A stretch of 64,000 nucleotides of DNA from Burkholderiales bacterium (GCA_016790165.1 JAEUPL010000021.1:62001-126000), one strand, 5' to 3'. Counted from the first letter of the stretch, positions 10,446 through 19,753 are shown. Notes: generated by a model from the sequence alone, not told the origin. Made by a program: numbers and translations.

Positions 10446-10512
10446 CGTAGGGTGGGCGATGTCTGCCCACTCGGTTGCGTCATGTTGGTGGGCACAGCGT
10501 GCCCACCCTACG
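10446..10512. repeat. GTAGGGTGGGC-type inverted repeat, copy 2
   Basis: Sits in the odhA-odhB gap. The perfect outer arms CGTAGGGTGGGC (10446-10457) and GCCCACCCTACG (10501-10512) enclose inner TGCCCACT and GTGGGCA units. Same family as 8818-8889. In the odhA-odhB mRNA it would form a long hairpin just upstream of the odhB ribosome-binding site, which could set the ratio of E1 to E2 (inference). Confidence 0.8.
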
Positions 10513-10530
10513 GGTCTTGGGTTTGGATTT

Positions 10531-10568
10531 CGTCTAGCGCAAAGCGCGTTCGTCCTTCGTCATCCGTC
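10531..10568 (-). repeat. AGGACGAAGGACG-type repeat, copy in odhA-odhB gap
   Basis: Read on the minus strand this is GACGGATGACGAAGGACG followed by a GCGCTTTGCGCTAG block. It matches, in diverged form, the copies at 13440-13635 and 20793-20841, which share AGGACGA(A/G)GGACG, ACGC and CTAGGACG. It is directly next to the hairpin at the odhA stop codon. Confidence 0.5.
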
Positions 10569-10591
10569 TTGACGAATCAAAGATTCGTCAA
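10569..10591. other. Perfect hairpin over the odhA stop codon
   Basis: TTGACGAATC and GATTCGTCAA form a perfect 10-bp stem with an AAA loop. The odhA stop codon (10577-10579) lies inside it. There is no T-run on the minus strand, so it is not a typical intrinsic terminator; mRNA 3'-end stabilisation or the edge of the adjacent repeat are alternatives. Confidence 0.55.
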
Positions 10592-13414
10592 CATTTGGCC
10601 GGTACCCAACTTCGAACTGAAAGCGCTCTCGACGAGCTCTTTCTGCTGCGCGTTGTGCTTGGAGAGGTATCCCACAGCGGGCGACGCGCTGACGGCACGG
10701 CCCGCGTAGAGCAACACCTGCTCCGGCTTGATATCGGCACGGAAGTAAGCCATCAGGCGATACCAGGCACCCTGATTTTGCGGCTCTTCCTGGCACCAGA
10801 CGATTTCGTGCGCATTCGGGAATTTCTTCAACTGCGCCTTGAAGTCGTCGTGCGGGAACGGATACTGCTGCTCGAGGCGGATGATCGCCACATCCTTGAT
10901 GTCCTGTTCACGGCGGTGCGCGAGCAGTTCGTAGTAAACCTTGCCCGAGCAAACGACCACGCGTTTGACGTTCTTCGCGACGATCTTGTCGGTCTCACCG
11001 ATCACCGGTTGGAACGTGCCTTCGGCAAGCTCTTCGAGCGTGCTGACGGCTTCCTTGTGACGCAGCAGTGATTTCGGCGACATCACGATCAGCGGACGAC
11101 GCCAGTCGCGTTTCATCTGGCGACGCAGCATGTGGTAACACTGCGCAGGGGTCGAAGGAACCACGACCTGCATGTTGTGCTCGGCGCAGAGCTGCAGGAA
11201 GCGCTCCGGACGGGCGGAGGAGTGTTCCGGCCCCTGACCTTCGTAGCCGTGCGGCAACAGCATCGTCAGGCCACAGATGCGACCCCATTTCACCTCGCCC
11301 GAACTGATGAACTGGTCAATCACCACCTGGGCGCCGTTGGCGAAGTCGCCGAACTGGCCCTCCCAGATGACGAGCTGATTCGGCTCCGACGTCGAGTAGC
11401 CGTATTCAAAGCCGAGCACGGCTTCTTCCGACAAGATCGAGTCAATGACGGTGAAATCGCCCTGCTTCGGGTTGATGTGTTGCAACGGGATATAGGTACC
11501 GCTGTCCCACTTTTCGCGGTTCTGATCATGGAACACGGCGTGGCGGTGCGAGAACGTGCCGCGCCCGCAATCCTCACCCGACAGGCGCACGCCAATGCCC
11601 TCGTTAACCAGTGTGGCGTAGGCGAGGTTTTCGGCCATGCCCCAGTCGAGCGGCTGCTTGCCCTCGCCCATGGCTTTGCGGTCACCGATCATTTTTTCGA
11701 CGCGCGGATGCAGCGTGAAGCCGTCCGGCATCTCAGTGAGCTTTTTCGCGAGTGCCTTGACCGTGGCGAGCGGCACAGTGGTGTCGGCAGAGTCGGTCCA
11801 GGTGCGGCCCACAAACCGCGCCCAATCCTGTTGGTAGGGCGCCACGTAATTGGACAGGATCGTCTTGTTGGTATGCGTGCCCTTGTCCATGGCGTCACGG
11901 AACGCGGTGACATATTGGTCGCCCTCGCCGGGCTTGATCACGCCTTCGGCCTCGAGCCGGTCGGCGTAGAGCTTGCGTGTGCCAGGATGCTGATGAATCT
12001 TTTTGTACATCAGCGGCTGCGTGACCATCGGCTCATCCTGCTCGTTGTGGCCGAGACGGCGGAAGCACACGAGGTCAATGAACACATCCTTGTGGAAGAT
12101 GGTGCGATAGTCCATCGCGATCTCGGTGACCAGCAGGCAAGCCTCCGGGTCATCCGCATTCACGTGGAAAATGGGGCACTCGGCCATCTTCGCGATGTCG
12201 GTGCAATACAGCGTCGAACGGTAGTCGCGCGGGTCGCTGGTGGTGAAACCGATCTGGTTATTGATCACGATGTGCATCGTGCCGCCTGTGCCGTAGTGGC
12301 GCGTCTGCGAGAGACCCAGTGTTTCCTGCACGACGCCCTGCCCCGCGACCGCCGCATCACCGTGCAAGAGGATGCCGAGCACTTCACGGCCTGTCTTGTC
12401 GTCACGGCGGTTTTGCCGGGCGCGAACCGAGCCCGTCACGACCGGGTTCACGATCTCGAGGTGCGACGGGTTAAACGCCAGCGTAATGTGCATGGGGCCA
12501 CCCGGCGTCGTAATGTCGCTCGAGAACCCCTTGTGATATTTCACGTCACCTGCGGAGAGCGTGGTGTCGTACTTGCCTTCAAATTCGGCAAACAGATCTT
12601 TCGGCATCTTGCCGAACGTATTGACCAGCACGCCGAGACGACCACGGTGCGCCATGCCGATCACCGATTCCTGCACTCCCGAGGCGCCGGCATGTTGCAG
12701 CAGATGATCCAGCAACGGAATGATCGTATCGCCCCCCTCGCCGGAGAAGCGTTTTTGCCCCATGTACTTGGTGTGCAGATAGCGCTCAAGGCCTTCTGCC
12801 GCGGTCAAGCGCTCCAGAATGTGGCGCTTCTGCTCGGCCGTGTACGTGGGCTTGAGGCGCGAGGTTTCGATGCGATTACGCAGCCACTCGCGCTCGTCCT
12901 CGTTGCCCATGTACATGTACTCAACGGCAACCGTGCGCGAGTAGATACTCTTCAGTGTGGCGATAATGTCCTTGAGTTTGGCGCGGTGCTGATTGTTAAT
13001 GAGCAAAAGGCCCGTGGAGAATTCAGTCTCCATGTCGCTATCGGCCAAGCCGTAGTGCTTGTGATCGAGCTCCTTGATGAACGGCACCTCCTGCCGCTTC
13101 AACGGATCGATGTCGGCAAGACGACCGCCGACAAAGCGATACGCGTGGATGAGTTTCATCACGCCCAGTTGCTTGTCCATCAACGTCGCATCGATGCTCG
13201 CGGTGGCCGCCTTGCGCGACTTCGCCATGGCGGCAAACGCGTCGATCACGGGCTGATGCGCCACATCCGGTGAGCCGGCGCGCATGGCGTCGAAGTAATC
13301 GCGCCACTTCGGCTCGACCGACGCTGGATCGGCCAGATAGTTTTCGTACTGCTCTTCGATATACGGCATATTGCCGCCGAAGATCGTGGAGGTTTGCTGG
13401 AGTTCGTTCATCAT
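10577..13414 (-). CDS. odhA: 2-oxoglutarate dehydrogenase E1 component
   Basis: Thiamine-diphosphate-dependent decarboxylase subunit of the 2-oxoglutarate dehydrogenase complex (2-oxoglutarate to succinyl-CoA in the TCA cycle). The ATG at 13414 (MMNELQQTSTIFGGNMPYIEEQYE) has GGGAG about 9 nt upstream and the typical N-terminus with the E2-binding helix. Clear family blocks: GMAHRGRLGVLVN, the ThDP-binding GDAAVAGQG and NNQIGFTTSDPRDYRST, and the C-terminal transketolase domain with SEEAVLGFEYGYS and LPHGYEGQGPEHSSARPERF. 945 aa, full length. Heads the odhA-odhB-(unknown)-lpd-zapE block. Confidence 0.98.
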   Translation of the reverse strand: MMNELQQTSTIFGGNMPYIEEQYENYLADPASVEPKWRDYFDAMRAGSPDVAHQPVIDAFAAMAKSRKAATASIDATLMDKQLGVMKLIHAYRFVGGRLADIDPLKRQEVPFIKELDHKHYGLADSDMETEFSTGLLLINNQHRAKLKDIIATLKSIYSRTVAVEYMYMGNEDEREWLRNRIETSRLKPTYTAEQKRHILERLTAAEGLERYLHTKYMGQKRFSGEGGDTIIPLLDHLLQHAGASGVQESVIGMAHRGRLGVLVNTFGKMPKDLFAEFEGKYDTTLSAGDVKYHKGFSSDITTPGGPMHITLAFNPSHLEIVNPVVTGSVRARQNRRDDKTGREVLGILLHGDAAVAGQGVVQETLGLSQTRHYGTGGTMHIVINNQIGFTTSDPRDYRSTLYCTDIAKMAECPIFHVNADDPEACLLVTEIAMDYRTIFHKDVFIDLVCFRRLGHNEQDEPMVTQPLMYKKIHQHPGTRKLYADRLEAEGVIKPGEGDQYVTAFRDAMDKGTHTNKTILSNYVAPYQQDWARFVGRTWTDSADTTVPLATVKALAKKLTEMPDGFTLHPRVEKMIGDRKAMGEGKQPLDWGMAENLAYATLVNEGIGVRLSGEDCGRGTFSHRHAVFHDQNREKWDSGTYIPLQHINPKQGDFTVIDSILSEEAVLGFEYGYSTSEPNQLVIWEGQFGDFANGAQVVIDQFISSGEVKWGRICGLTMLLPHGYEGQGPEHSSARPERFLQLCAEHNMQVVVPSTPAQCYHMLRRQMKRDWRRPLIVMSPKSLLRHKEAVSTLEELAEGTFQPVIGETDKIVAKNVKRVVVCSGKVYYELLAHRREQDIKDVAIIRLEQQYPFPHDDFKAQLKKFPNAHEIVWCQEEPQNQGAWYRLMAYFRADIKPEQVLLYAGRAVSASPAVGYLSKHNAQQKELVESAFSSKLGTGQMLTNL

Positions 13415-13439
13415 GGGTCGCTTCTCCCTTGGAGAAGCG

Positions 13440-13635
13440 AGGACGAGAGGACGACGCTTTGCTAGGACGTCGGCGCTTGCGCGCCTATGACGCAAGGAAA
13501 GGTCAAACTACTCTGGTCACTCGCTGTTGGTCTGTCGTTCCACTATCGATTGAAGATTGATGCTGACTTCACCTTGCGTCCTCGGTGCGCCGCATGGCGC
13601 ACCGTCGTCCTAGCGAAGCGTCGTCCTCTCGTCCT
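13440..13635. repeat. AGGACGA-type inverted-repeat module between odhA and gltA
   Basis: The left arm at 13440-13470 and the right arm at 13606-13635 match as inverted copies over about 30 bp with one mismatch. Each contains AGGACGAGAGGACGACGC followed by a GCTAGGACG-type block. Nested inside are GACGCAAGG (about 13489) and CCTTGCGTC (about 13572), again inverted. About 75 bp of unrelated sequence lies in the middle. The module fills nearly the whole 235-bp gltA-odhA gap, so any odhA promoter must lie within or beside it. Confidence 0.75.
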
Positions 13636-13649
13636 GCGCGCGCAGCGCG

Positions 13650-14957
13650 CTAGCGCTGATGCAGCGGCAGCACCTCACGCGCCGTGGCGCCAGTGAAGAG
13701 CTGGCGCGGGCGACCGATCTTCTGGTCAGGATCGGCGAGCATTTCGTTCAGCTGCGCAATCCAGCCGACGGTGCGGGCCAGCGCGAAGATCGCCGTGAAC
13801 AGCGCTGTGGGGATGCCCAGCGCGCGCTGCACGATGCCGGAGTAGAAGTCGACGTTCGGGTAGAGCTTGCGGGAGACAAAGTACTCATCCGACAGCGCGA
13901 TTTTCTCGAGCTCCATGGCCAGCTTGAACAGCGGATCGTTCTGCAGACCCAGCTCGCCGAGCACTTCGTAGCAGGTTTCGCGCATCAGCTTGGCGCGCGG
14001 ATCGTAGTTCTTGTAGACACGGTGACCGAAACCCATCAGGCGCACGTTCGAATTCTTGTCCTTCACTGCTGTGATGAACTCTCCGATCTTTTCGACGCCA
14101 CCGTTCTTCTGGATGTCCAGCAGCATCGACAGTGCCGCTTCATTCGCGCCCCCGTGCGCCGGGCCCCACAGGCAGGCCACGCCCGCCGCGATCGCCGCGT
14201 ACGGATTGGTGCCCGACGAACCGCACAGACGAACCGTCGAGGTCGACGCGTTCTGCTCATGATCGGCATGCAGGATGAAGATGCGATCAAGCGCACGCAC
14301 CAGCACGTCGTTGACCTTGTATTCCTCGCACGGCGTGGCGAACATCATGCGCATGAAGTTCGCTGTGTACGACAGATCGTTCTTCGGATAGATCATCGGC
14401 TGGCCGGTCGAATACTTGTAGGCCATCGACACCAGCGTCGGCATCTTGGCGATCAGGCGGATCGCAGCAATGTGCCGATGCTCGGCGTTGTTGATGTCGA
14501 GCGTGTCGTGGTAGAAGGCCGAAAGTGCGCCCACCATGCCGGTCAGAATCGCCATCGGGTGTGCATCACGACGGAAGCCACGCAGGAAGAACTGCATCTG
14601 CTCGTGGACCATGGTGTGATGCGACACATTGCTCACGAATGCGTCTTTCTGCGCTGCGTTCGGCATCTCACCGTTCAGCAGGAGGTAGCAGGTTTCCAGA
14701 TAGTCGCAGTTGGTCGCAATCTGCTCGATCGGGTAGCCGCGATACAGCAGTTCGCCCTTGTCACCGTCGATGTAGGTGATCGCCGAGCGGCATGCCGCGG
14801 TCGACATAAAGCCGGGGTCATAGGTGAACTTGCCGGTCTTGCCGTAGAGCGTCTTGATGTCGACGACATCCGGGCCAACAGTGCCCTTGAGTACGGGGAA
14901 TTCAACGCTGGGCGAGCCGTCGCTGAACGACAGGGTGGCGGTCGAGGAGGCGGTCAT
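13650..14957 (-). CDS. gltA: Citrate synthase (type II)
   Basis: Condenses acetyl-CoA and oxaloacetate to citrate, first TCA step. The ATG at 14957 ([15 protein letters not shown]) has GGAG about 7 nt upstream. The 435-aa length and N-terminal beta domain fit the hexameric, NADH-sensitive proteobacterial type. Catalytic neighbourhoods: [15 protein letters not shown] with [25 protein letters not shown], and [15 protein letters not shown] carrying the catalytic Asp. It is the downstream end of the sdhCDAB-sdhE-gltA cluster, 61 bp after sdhE. The other synthase here (22908) is the methylcitrate type. Confidence 0.97.
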   Translation of the reverse strand: MTASSTATLSFSDGSPSVEFPVLKGTVGPDVVDIKTLYGKTGKFTYDPGFMSTAACRSAITYIDGDKGELLYRGYPIEQIATNCDYLETCYLLLNGEMPNAAQKDAFVSNVSHHTMVHEQMQFFLRGFRRDAHPMAILTGMVGALSAFYHDTLDINNAEHRHIAAIRLIAKMPTLVSMAYKYSTGQPMIYPKNDLSYTANFMRMMFATPCEEYKVNDVLVRALDRIFILHADHEQNASTSTVRLCGSSGTNPYAAIAAGVACLWGPAHGGANEAALSMLLDIQKNGGVEKIGEFITAVKDKNSNVRLMGFGHRVYKNYDPRAKLMRETCYEVLGELGLQNDPLFKLAMELEKIALSDEYFVSRKLYPNVDFYSGIVQRALGIPTALFTAIFALARTVGWIAQLNEMLADPDQKIGRPRQLFTGATAREVLPLHQR

Positions 14958-15018
14958 TGCAAGCTCCGTTATTGTGGTGAGGGTGTTGGGTTGTGAGGCG
15001 GAAAATCGAAAAATACGG

Positions 15019-15273
15019 CTAATGATTGACGCGTGTCTGACGCAGTGTTTCAACCATGCCGTTGCAGCCCTGCGGAAAGTCATCCGAGCGACCGGCGATG
15101 ATCTCCCAGAGGTCGTTGTCGTCGAGCGAAATCAGTGCCAGCAGTTGCTCATGCTCTTCAGCGGTGAAATTCGCCCCACGGCGATCCAGCAAACGGGTCA
15201 GGATGATGTCGTTCTCAAGAAAACCACGCCGGCAGCGCCAGCGCAGTTTCGAGAATTCGAGATCAGTGAGCAT
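15019..15273 (-). CDS. sdhE: SdhE, flavin assembly factor for succinate dehydrogenase
   Basis: Small YgfY/Sdh5 protein (84 aa) that promotes covalent FAD attachment to SdhA. The family motif RGxxE is present as RRGFLEND near residue 15, and the ending ([14 protein letters not shown]) is typical. The ATG at 15273 gives [17 protein letters not shown]; an open frame continues upstream but overlaps sdhB and is not SdhE-like. It lies 23 bp after sdhB and 61 bp before gltA, the standard betaproteobacterial arrangement. Confidence 0.93.
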   Translation of the reverse strand: MLTDLEFSKLRWRCRRGFLENDIILTRLLDRRGANFTAEEHEQLLALISLDDNDLWEIIAGRSDDFPQGCNGMVETLRQTRVNH

Positions 15274-15296
15274 GGTGTCCGGCAACAACGACTCGA

Positions 15297-16004
15297 TCAG
15301 GCAGCGCGTTTGACCAGCATGTCCTTGATCTTGCCGATGGCCTTGGTCGGGTTGAGGCCCTTCGGACAGACATCGACACAGTTCATGATGGTGTGGCAGC
15401 GGAACAGGCGATACGGGTCTTCCAGGTTGTCGAGACGCTCTTCGCGAACCTGATCGCGCGTGTCTGCGATAAAGCGGTAAGCCGCAAGCAAACCGGCCGG
15501 GCCGACGAATTTGTCCGGGTTCCACCAGAAGCTCGGGCAGCTCGTCGAGCAGCACGCGCAGAGGATGCACTCGTACAGGCCGTTCAGCTCTTCGCGGTCT
15601 TCCTGCGATTGCAGGCGTTCCTTTTCCGGCGCGACTGTCTCGTTGACGATGTACGGCTTGATTGAGTGATACTGCTTGAAGAACATGCTCATGTCCACGA
15701 TCAGATCGCGGACGACGGGCAGACCGGGTAGCGGTCGCAGCGTGATCTTTTGCGGCAGCGTCTGCATGTTGGTCAGGCAGGCGAGGCCGTTCTTGCCGTT
15801 GATGTTCATCGCGTCAGAGCCGCAGACCCCTTCACGGCAGGAACGCCGGAAGCTGACGGAATCGTCCATCTTCTTCAGTTTCATCAGCGCGTCGAGCAGC
15901 ATGCGCTCGGTGCCTTCGAGTTCGACCTCGAAAGTCTGCATGTAGGGCTTGGCGTCCTTGTCAGGATCGTAGCGATAGATTTCGAATGTGCGTTTGTCAG
16001 CCAT
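15297..16004 (-). CDS. sdhB: Succinate dehydrogenase iron-sulfur subunit
   Basis: Electron-transfer subunit of complex II. 235 aa from ATG 16004 (MADKRTFEIYRYDPD). The N-terminal ferredoxin-like domain has SCREGVCGSDAMNINGKNGL for the 2Fe-2S centre. The C-terminal domain holds CILCACCSTSCPSFWWN and CHTIMNCVDVCPKGLNP for the 4Fe-4S and 3Fe-4S centres. A hydrophilic protein attached to the membrane through SdhC/SdhD. Gap to sdhA is 14 bp. Confidence 0.98.
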   Translation of the reverse strand: MADKRTFEIYRYDPDKDAKPYMQTFEVELEGTERMLLDALMKLKKMDDSVSFRRSCREGVCGSDAMNINGKNGLACLTNMQTLPQKITLRPLPGLPVVRDLIVDMSMFFKQYHSIKPYIVNETVAPEKERLQSQEDREELNGLYECILCACCSTSCPSFWWNPDKFVGPAGLLAAYRFIADTRDQVREERLDNLEDPYRLFRCHTIMNCVDVCPKGLNPTKAIGKIKDMLVKRAA

Positions 16005-16018
16005 GATCGAGTCCAGCG

Positions 16019-17803
16019 TTAGAAGGTGCGCTTGGCAAGCGGAACCGTGTCGACGGTCAGCGGTTTGGTCTGCACCGGTTTGTAGTCGAGTCGGTTGCCC
16101 TCGCTGTACCAAAGAGTGTGCTTCATCCACACCTCATCGTTACGGCCCAGCGGATGCTCCGGCGTGTCGCCGTAGTCGTCCACCGTGTGTGCGCCACGGC
16201 TTTCCTTGCGGGCAGCAGCGGACACCATGGTCGCCTTGGCGGCTTCCATGAGATTGGCCACTTCCAGCGCTTCGATGCGAGCGGTGTTGAACACCTTCGA
16301 CTTGTCCTTCAGCGAGAGGCTCGCGGCGCGCTCGGCAATGGCCAGCACCTTCACGACGCCCTCGTCCATGCTCTTCTGCGTGCGGAACACGCCAGCATGC
16401 GTCTGCATCGCACGGCGCAGATCGTTGGCCACGTCCTGCGGGTATTCGCCGCTATTCGACTGGTCGAGTTTGGCGATACGCGCAAGCGAGTAGTCCGCCG
16501 CGTTGGCGGGCAGCGGCTTGTGCGCCTTGCTCGCCAAAGCCGTCTCGATCAGATGGTTGCCAGCCGCGCGACCGAAAACCAGCAGGTCAAGCAGCGAGTT
16601 GGTGCCCAGGCGGTTGGCGCCGTGCACCGACACACACGAACATTCGCCAATGGCGTAGAAGCCGTTGACCACCGTGTTCGGATTGCCGTTCCTGGGAACA
16701 ACGACCTGACCGTGGATGTTGGTCGGGATGCCGCCCATCTGATAGTGGATCGTCGGCACCACGGGGATCGGTTCCTTGATGACGTCGACGTTGGCGAAGT
16801 TCTTGCCGATCTCGTGCACCGAGGGCAGGCGCTTCATGATCGTCTCACCACCCAGATGCGTCAGGTCGAGCGCGATGTAGTCGCCGTTCGGGCCGCAACC
16901 GCGACCTTCCTTGATTTCCTGGTCCATGCAGCGTGACACGAAGTCACGCGGTGCGAGATCCTTCAGTTTCGGTGCGTAGCGCTCCATGAAGCGCTCACCG
17001 TCCTTGTTGCGCAGTATCGCGCCCTCGCCGCGGCAGCCCTCCGTGAGCAACACGCCGGCGTTGTGCACACCGGTGGGGTGGAACTGCCAGAACTCCATGT
17101 CTTCGAGCGGGATACCGGCGCGCGCCGCCATGCCCAGGCCGTCGCCCGTGTTGATAAAGGCGTTGGTGGACGCAGCGAAGATGCGCCCCGCACCGCCGGT
17201 GGCGAACAGCACGCACTTGGCGTGGAAGATCGACACTTCGCCCGTTTCCATCTCGAGCGCCGTCACACCGACGACATCGCCTTCCGCATCGCGAATGATG
17301 TCGAGTGCCATCCATTCCACGAAGAAAGTGGTGTTGCTCTTTACGTTTTGCTGGTAGAGGGTGTGCAACATCGCGTGACCGGTGCGGTCAGCCGCCGCGC
17401 AGGCACGCGGGACGGGCTTTTCGCCGTACTTCGCACTGTGCCCGCCGAATGGACGCTGGTAAATGGTGCCGTCCGGATTGCGGTCGAACGGCATGCCCAT
17501 GTGTTCGAGTTCATAGACCACCTTCGGCGCCTCGCGGCACATGAATTCGATGGCGTCCTGATCGCCGAGCCAGTCAGAGCCCTTCACCGTGTCGTAGAAG
17601 TGGTAGTGCCAGTTGTCCTCGTCCATGTTGCCGAGCGAGGCACCGATGCCACCCTGCGCGGCCACCGTATGCGACCGGGTCGGGAACACCTTGGAGAGCA
17701 CCGCCACGCGCAGACCGGCGCGCGCAAGCTGCAGGGAGCAGCGCATGCCGGCGCCGCCAGCGCCAACGACCACTGCATCGTATTTGTGAACTGAGAGAGC
17801 CAT
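16019..17803 (-). CDS. sdhA: Succinate dehydrogenase flavoprotein subunit
   Basis: Oxidises succinate to fumarate using covalently bound FAD. 594 aa from ATG 17803 (MALSVHKYDAVVVGAGGAGM). The FAD dinucleotide motif GAGGAG is at 14-19, and the flavinylation histidine is H45 in RSHTVAAQGG. Substrate-site segments include FHPTGVHNAGVLLTEGCRGEG and a C-terminal RKESRGAH. Length and order (sdhC-D-A-B) are normal. SdhE, encoded downstream, would catalyse flavinylation. Confidence 0.98.
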   Translation of the reverse strand: MALSVHKYDAVVVGAGGAGMRCSLQLARAGLRVAVLSKVFPTRSHTVAAQGGIGASLGNMDEDNWHYHFYDTVKGSDWLGDQDAIEFMCREAPKVVYELEHMGMPFDRNPDGTIYQRPFGGHSAKYGEKPVPRACAAADRTGHAMLHTLYQQNVKSNTTFFVEWMALDIIRDAEGDVVGVTALEMETGEVSIFHAKCVLFATGGAGRIFAASTNAFINTGDGLGMAARAGIPLEDMEFWQFHPTGVHNAGVLLTEGCRGEGAILRNKDGERFMERYAPKLKDLAPRDFVSRCMDQEIKEGRGCGPNGDYIALDLTHLGGETIMKRLPSVHEIGKNFANVDVIKEPIPVVPTIHYQMGGIPTNIHGQVVVPRNGNPNTVVNGFYAIGECSCVSVHGANRLGTNSLLDLLVFGRAAGNHLIETALASKAHKPLPANAADYSLARIAKLDQSNSGEYPQDVANDLRRAMQTHAGVFRTQKSMDEGVVKVLAIAERAASLSLKDKSKVFNTARIEALEVANLMEAAKATMVSAAARKESRGAHTVDDYGDTPEHPLGRNDEVWMKHTLWYSEGNRLDYKPVQTKPLTVDTVPLAKRTF

Positions 17804-17814
17804 TCTGCGTGCCC

Positions 17815-18147
17815 TTATTTCGAACCGAAAAGGATATGGACCGACCACAGCACTACGGCGCCTGCCGCGAGCCAGGTGTAGGCATTGAGCACCGCCAGCA
17901 CTGCGCGGCTCTTGACGTAGTCCGGCCAGACGTGCAACGCCCCCACCAGACCGTGGTAGGCGGTCGCGACCAGCGCGAGCAGCGTCGCCGCCTTGAACAG
18001 GCCGTTGGCGAAGAGCGCCTGCCACTGCGCCGCGTTCGGCGTGCCGTTGATGAGGAGCAGAACGATCAACAACAGGACGTACGCGCCGATCAGCATGCCG
18101 CTGATGCGTTGCAGCCACCATTCGGTGACGTAGTTCGAACGTGCCAT
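17815..18147 (-). CDS. sdhD: Succinate dehydrogenase membrane anchor subunit SdhD
   Basis: 110-aa inner-membrane subunit that binds quinone and haem b together with SdhC. Three hydrophobic helices are visible (ISGMLIGAYVLLLIVLLLIN, ATLLALVATAYHGLVGALHV and LNAYTWLAAGAVVLWSVHIL). The His in TAYHGLVGALHV is the likely haem-proximal residue. The start ATG at 18147 overlaps the sdhC stop by one base (TAATG), indicating translational coupling. sdhA begins 11 bp downstream. Confidence 0.93.
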   Translation of the reverse strand: MARSNYVTEWWLQRISGMLIGAYVLLLIVLLLINGTPNAAQWQALFANGLFKAATLLALVATAYHGLVGALHVWPDYVKSRAVLAVLNAYTWLAAGAVVLWSVHILFGSK

Positions 18148-18569
18148 TACCAGAGCCTCCAGACGATGAGCAGCGTCAACACCGCACTGATTACGAATAC
18201 AGCCGACGCGGTCGAACGAGCCGCAGTCAGGTCCAGCCACCAATTGCGGTCCTGCAGGATGTGGCGAATGCCCGCGATCCAGTGATAAATCAGCGCAAAC
18301 AGCAAGCCGATGAGCACCAGTTTGCCGAACAGATTGCCCCAGACCATCGAACGGAACGCCTCAAAACCCGCTTCCGATTTGAGGCTCATTTGCAGCAGAC
18401 CGAGCAGGAACAGGAGCGCGACGAACAGCGCAACCCCGGTCACGCGATGAACAATCGAGGCGATGCCCGGTATCGGCAGGCGATAGTTGGAGAGTTCGCC
18501 AAAACCGATGTTCCGGTACACCGGTCTCGGCCGGGCTTTCGCCAGGGTTGCTGGATCAGGATTTGCCAT
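18147..18569 (-). CDS. sdhC: Succinate dehydrogenase cytochrome b556 subunit SdhC
   Basis: 140-aa haem b/quinone-binding membrane subunit of complex II. It has the PROSITE-like SdhC signature RPVYRNIGFGEL...IPGIASIVHRVTGVAL and a second haem region IYHWIAGIRHI. There are three transmembrane helices. It is the first gene of sdhCDAB-sdhE-gltA; the 157 bp between it and the end of gntR must hold the operon promoter, but no convincing -35/-10 pair could be assigned. Confidence 0.95.
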   Translation of the reverse strand: MANPDPATLAKARPRPVYRNIGFGELSNYRLPIPGIASIVHRVTGVALFVALLFLLGLLQMSLKSEAGFEAFRSMVWGNLFGKLVLIGLLFALIYHWIAGIRHILQDRNWWLDLTAARSTASAVFVISAVLTLLIVWRLW

Positions 18570-18726
18570 GCAGTGCGCTCCGTAGGACTGAGTGGTTAGC
18601 TTGAACTGAAAAAAATGGTGGTGTCGGACGCGAATTTTCTAAGTCGCGGCTGACCCCGAGCTTGCATTCGCGACGATTCGTTGCCGCACGAGGGATACCC
18701 GCTTCGTTACCCGATTTCATTGCGGC

Positions 18727-19536
18727 TTAGCTCAGGGTGTTGGCGTAGTGATGGCTGCGCGTGGTGCACAGCCCGCGACGGAATTCAACCGGTTTGTCGC
18801 CGTACGTATATGCGATACGTTCCACACACAGCAGCGGCGAACCGATGCCAACCCGCAAGGCTTCCGCCGTGGTGGGATCTGCCGCCACGGCCTTTACCTG
18901 CTCTTCCGCGCGCAGCATGCGCACGCCGAATTCGGTTTCAAAGAAGCCGTACATCGAGCCTTCGTAGGCATCGAAGCGTTCCTTGGTCAGCCCTTTGAAC
19001 AGCGCGGCGGGGAGCATGATTTCGTCCAGCACCGTGGGTTCCCCGCCATAGCGCAGCAGGCGTCGTAGCACCAGCACGCTGTCTCCCGGCTTGAGATCGA
19101 TGGCGCGTGCGATCTCCGCCGTCGCGCGGCCACGGCGGACGTCGAGCAACTCGCTCGCTGGATATTCATCCTGCCCGTCGTTCCGGCGCATGCGCAAGAA
19201 ACGGAACATCGAGCTCTTGGTCTCGGTGTGCGTTGCAACAAAGGTGCCCTTGCCTTGCCGGCGAACGACGATGTTCTCACCGGCCAGCTCATCAATCGCC
19301 TTGCGCACCGTGCCCTGACTGACGCTGAACTGCGCGGCGAGATCCTGCTCACTGGGAATCGCCTCGCCGGGGCGCCACTCACCCGACTCCAAGCGCTGCG
19401 TGAGCAGCCCCTTGATTTGTTGGTACAGCGGCTGAAACGACGGTGTTTCAGGGGCTGCAGGCGACGCGCCACCCGACGCCGGGGCGCCGGCGTTGGCTGT
19501 TTGAACTGCGTTTTGCGCAACGGCGACTTCGCTCAT
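18727..19536 (-). CDS. GntR-family regulator, HutC/UTRA type, next to sdh
   Basis: Transcription factor with an N-terminal winged helix (about residues 35-100: PLYQQIKGLLTQRLESGEW, then SVSQGTVRKAIDELAGENIVV) and a C-terminal UTRA effector domain (about 130-265). The ATG at 19536 gives 269 aa with a low-complexity Ala/Gly N-terminal leader before the HTH. It lies between sdhC (same strand, downstream) and mdh (divergent). Equivalent genes occur beside sdh/mdh in Burkholderiales, so control of TCA-cycle genes is likely but inferred; the effector is unknown. A perfect 30-bp palindrome 42 bp upstream of its start is a strong autoregulatory candidate. Confidence 0.9.
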   Translation of the reverse strand: MSEVAVAQNAVQTANAGAPASGGASPAAPETPSFQPLYQQIKGLLTQRLESGEWRPGEAIPSEQDLAAQFSVSQGTVRKAIDELAGENIVVRRQGKGTFVATHTETKSSMFRFLRMRRNDGQDEYPASELLDVRRGRATAEIARAIDLKPGDSVLVLRRLLRYGGEPTVLDEIMLPAALFKGLTKERFDAYEGSMYGFFETEFGVRMLRAEEQVKAVAADPTTAEALRVGIGSPLLCVERIAYTYGDKPVEFRRGLCTTRSHHYANTLS

Positions 19537-19578
19537 GGGAGCGCATTGTTGCGCAAATTGGCGCACTTGGCAATCTGT

Positions 19579-19608
19579 GGTCTTATGTCTTATATAAGAC
19601 ATAAGACC
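19579..19608. promoter_or_regulatory. Perfect 30-bp palindromic operator upstream of gntR
   Basis: The arms GGTCTTATGTCTTAT and ATAAGACATAAGACC are exact reverse complements with no spacer. Within it the core TCTTATATAAGA is flanked by a second CTTAT/ATAAG pair, so it may bind two dimers. The symmetry and AT-rich core fit a GntR/HutC operator. It lies between the divergent gntR and mdh genes. Confidence 0.8.
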
Positions 19609-19739
19609 AGTTGACGCGCGCGGAAACTTGATGAATAATCCCCGTCGGGCTGAGCCAATATCGCAACGCAGCATTCGTCAACAACAAGTCAGGCGAGTTG
19701 CGCGAGAATTGAAAGTTCAGGTGCTCCGGGCTGCCGCAT

Positions 19740-19753
19740 GGTCTTATACAAGA
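19740..19753. promoter_or_regulatory. Second, shorter copy of the GntR-type operator near mdh
   Basis: GTCTTATACAAGAG (19741-19754 approximately) repeats the core of the 30-bp palindrome (TCTTATATAAGA) with one change, 48-60 bp upstream of the mdh start codon. Position and similarity suggest that the same regulator also acts on mdh. Confidence 0.6.

Noticed and set aside
11132-13273. 713-codon open frame antisense to odhA
   Set aside because: Same reason: odhA is unmistakable on the other strand and the antisense product has low-complexity basic composition.
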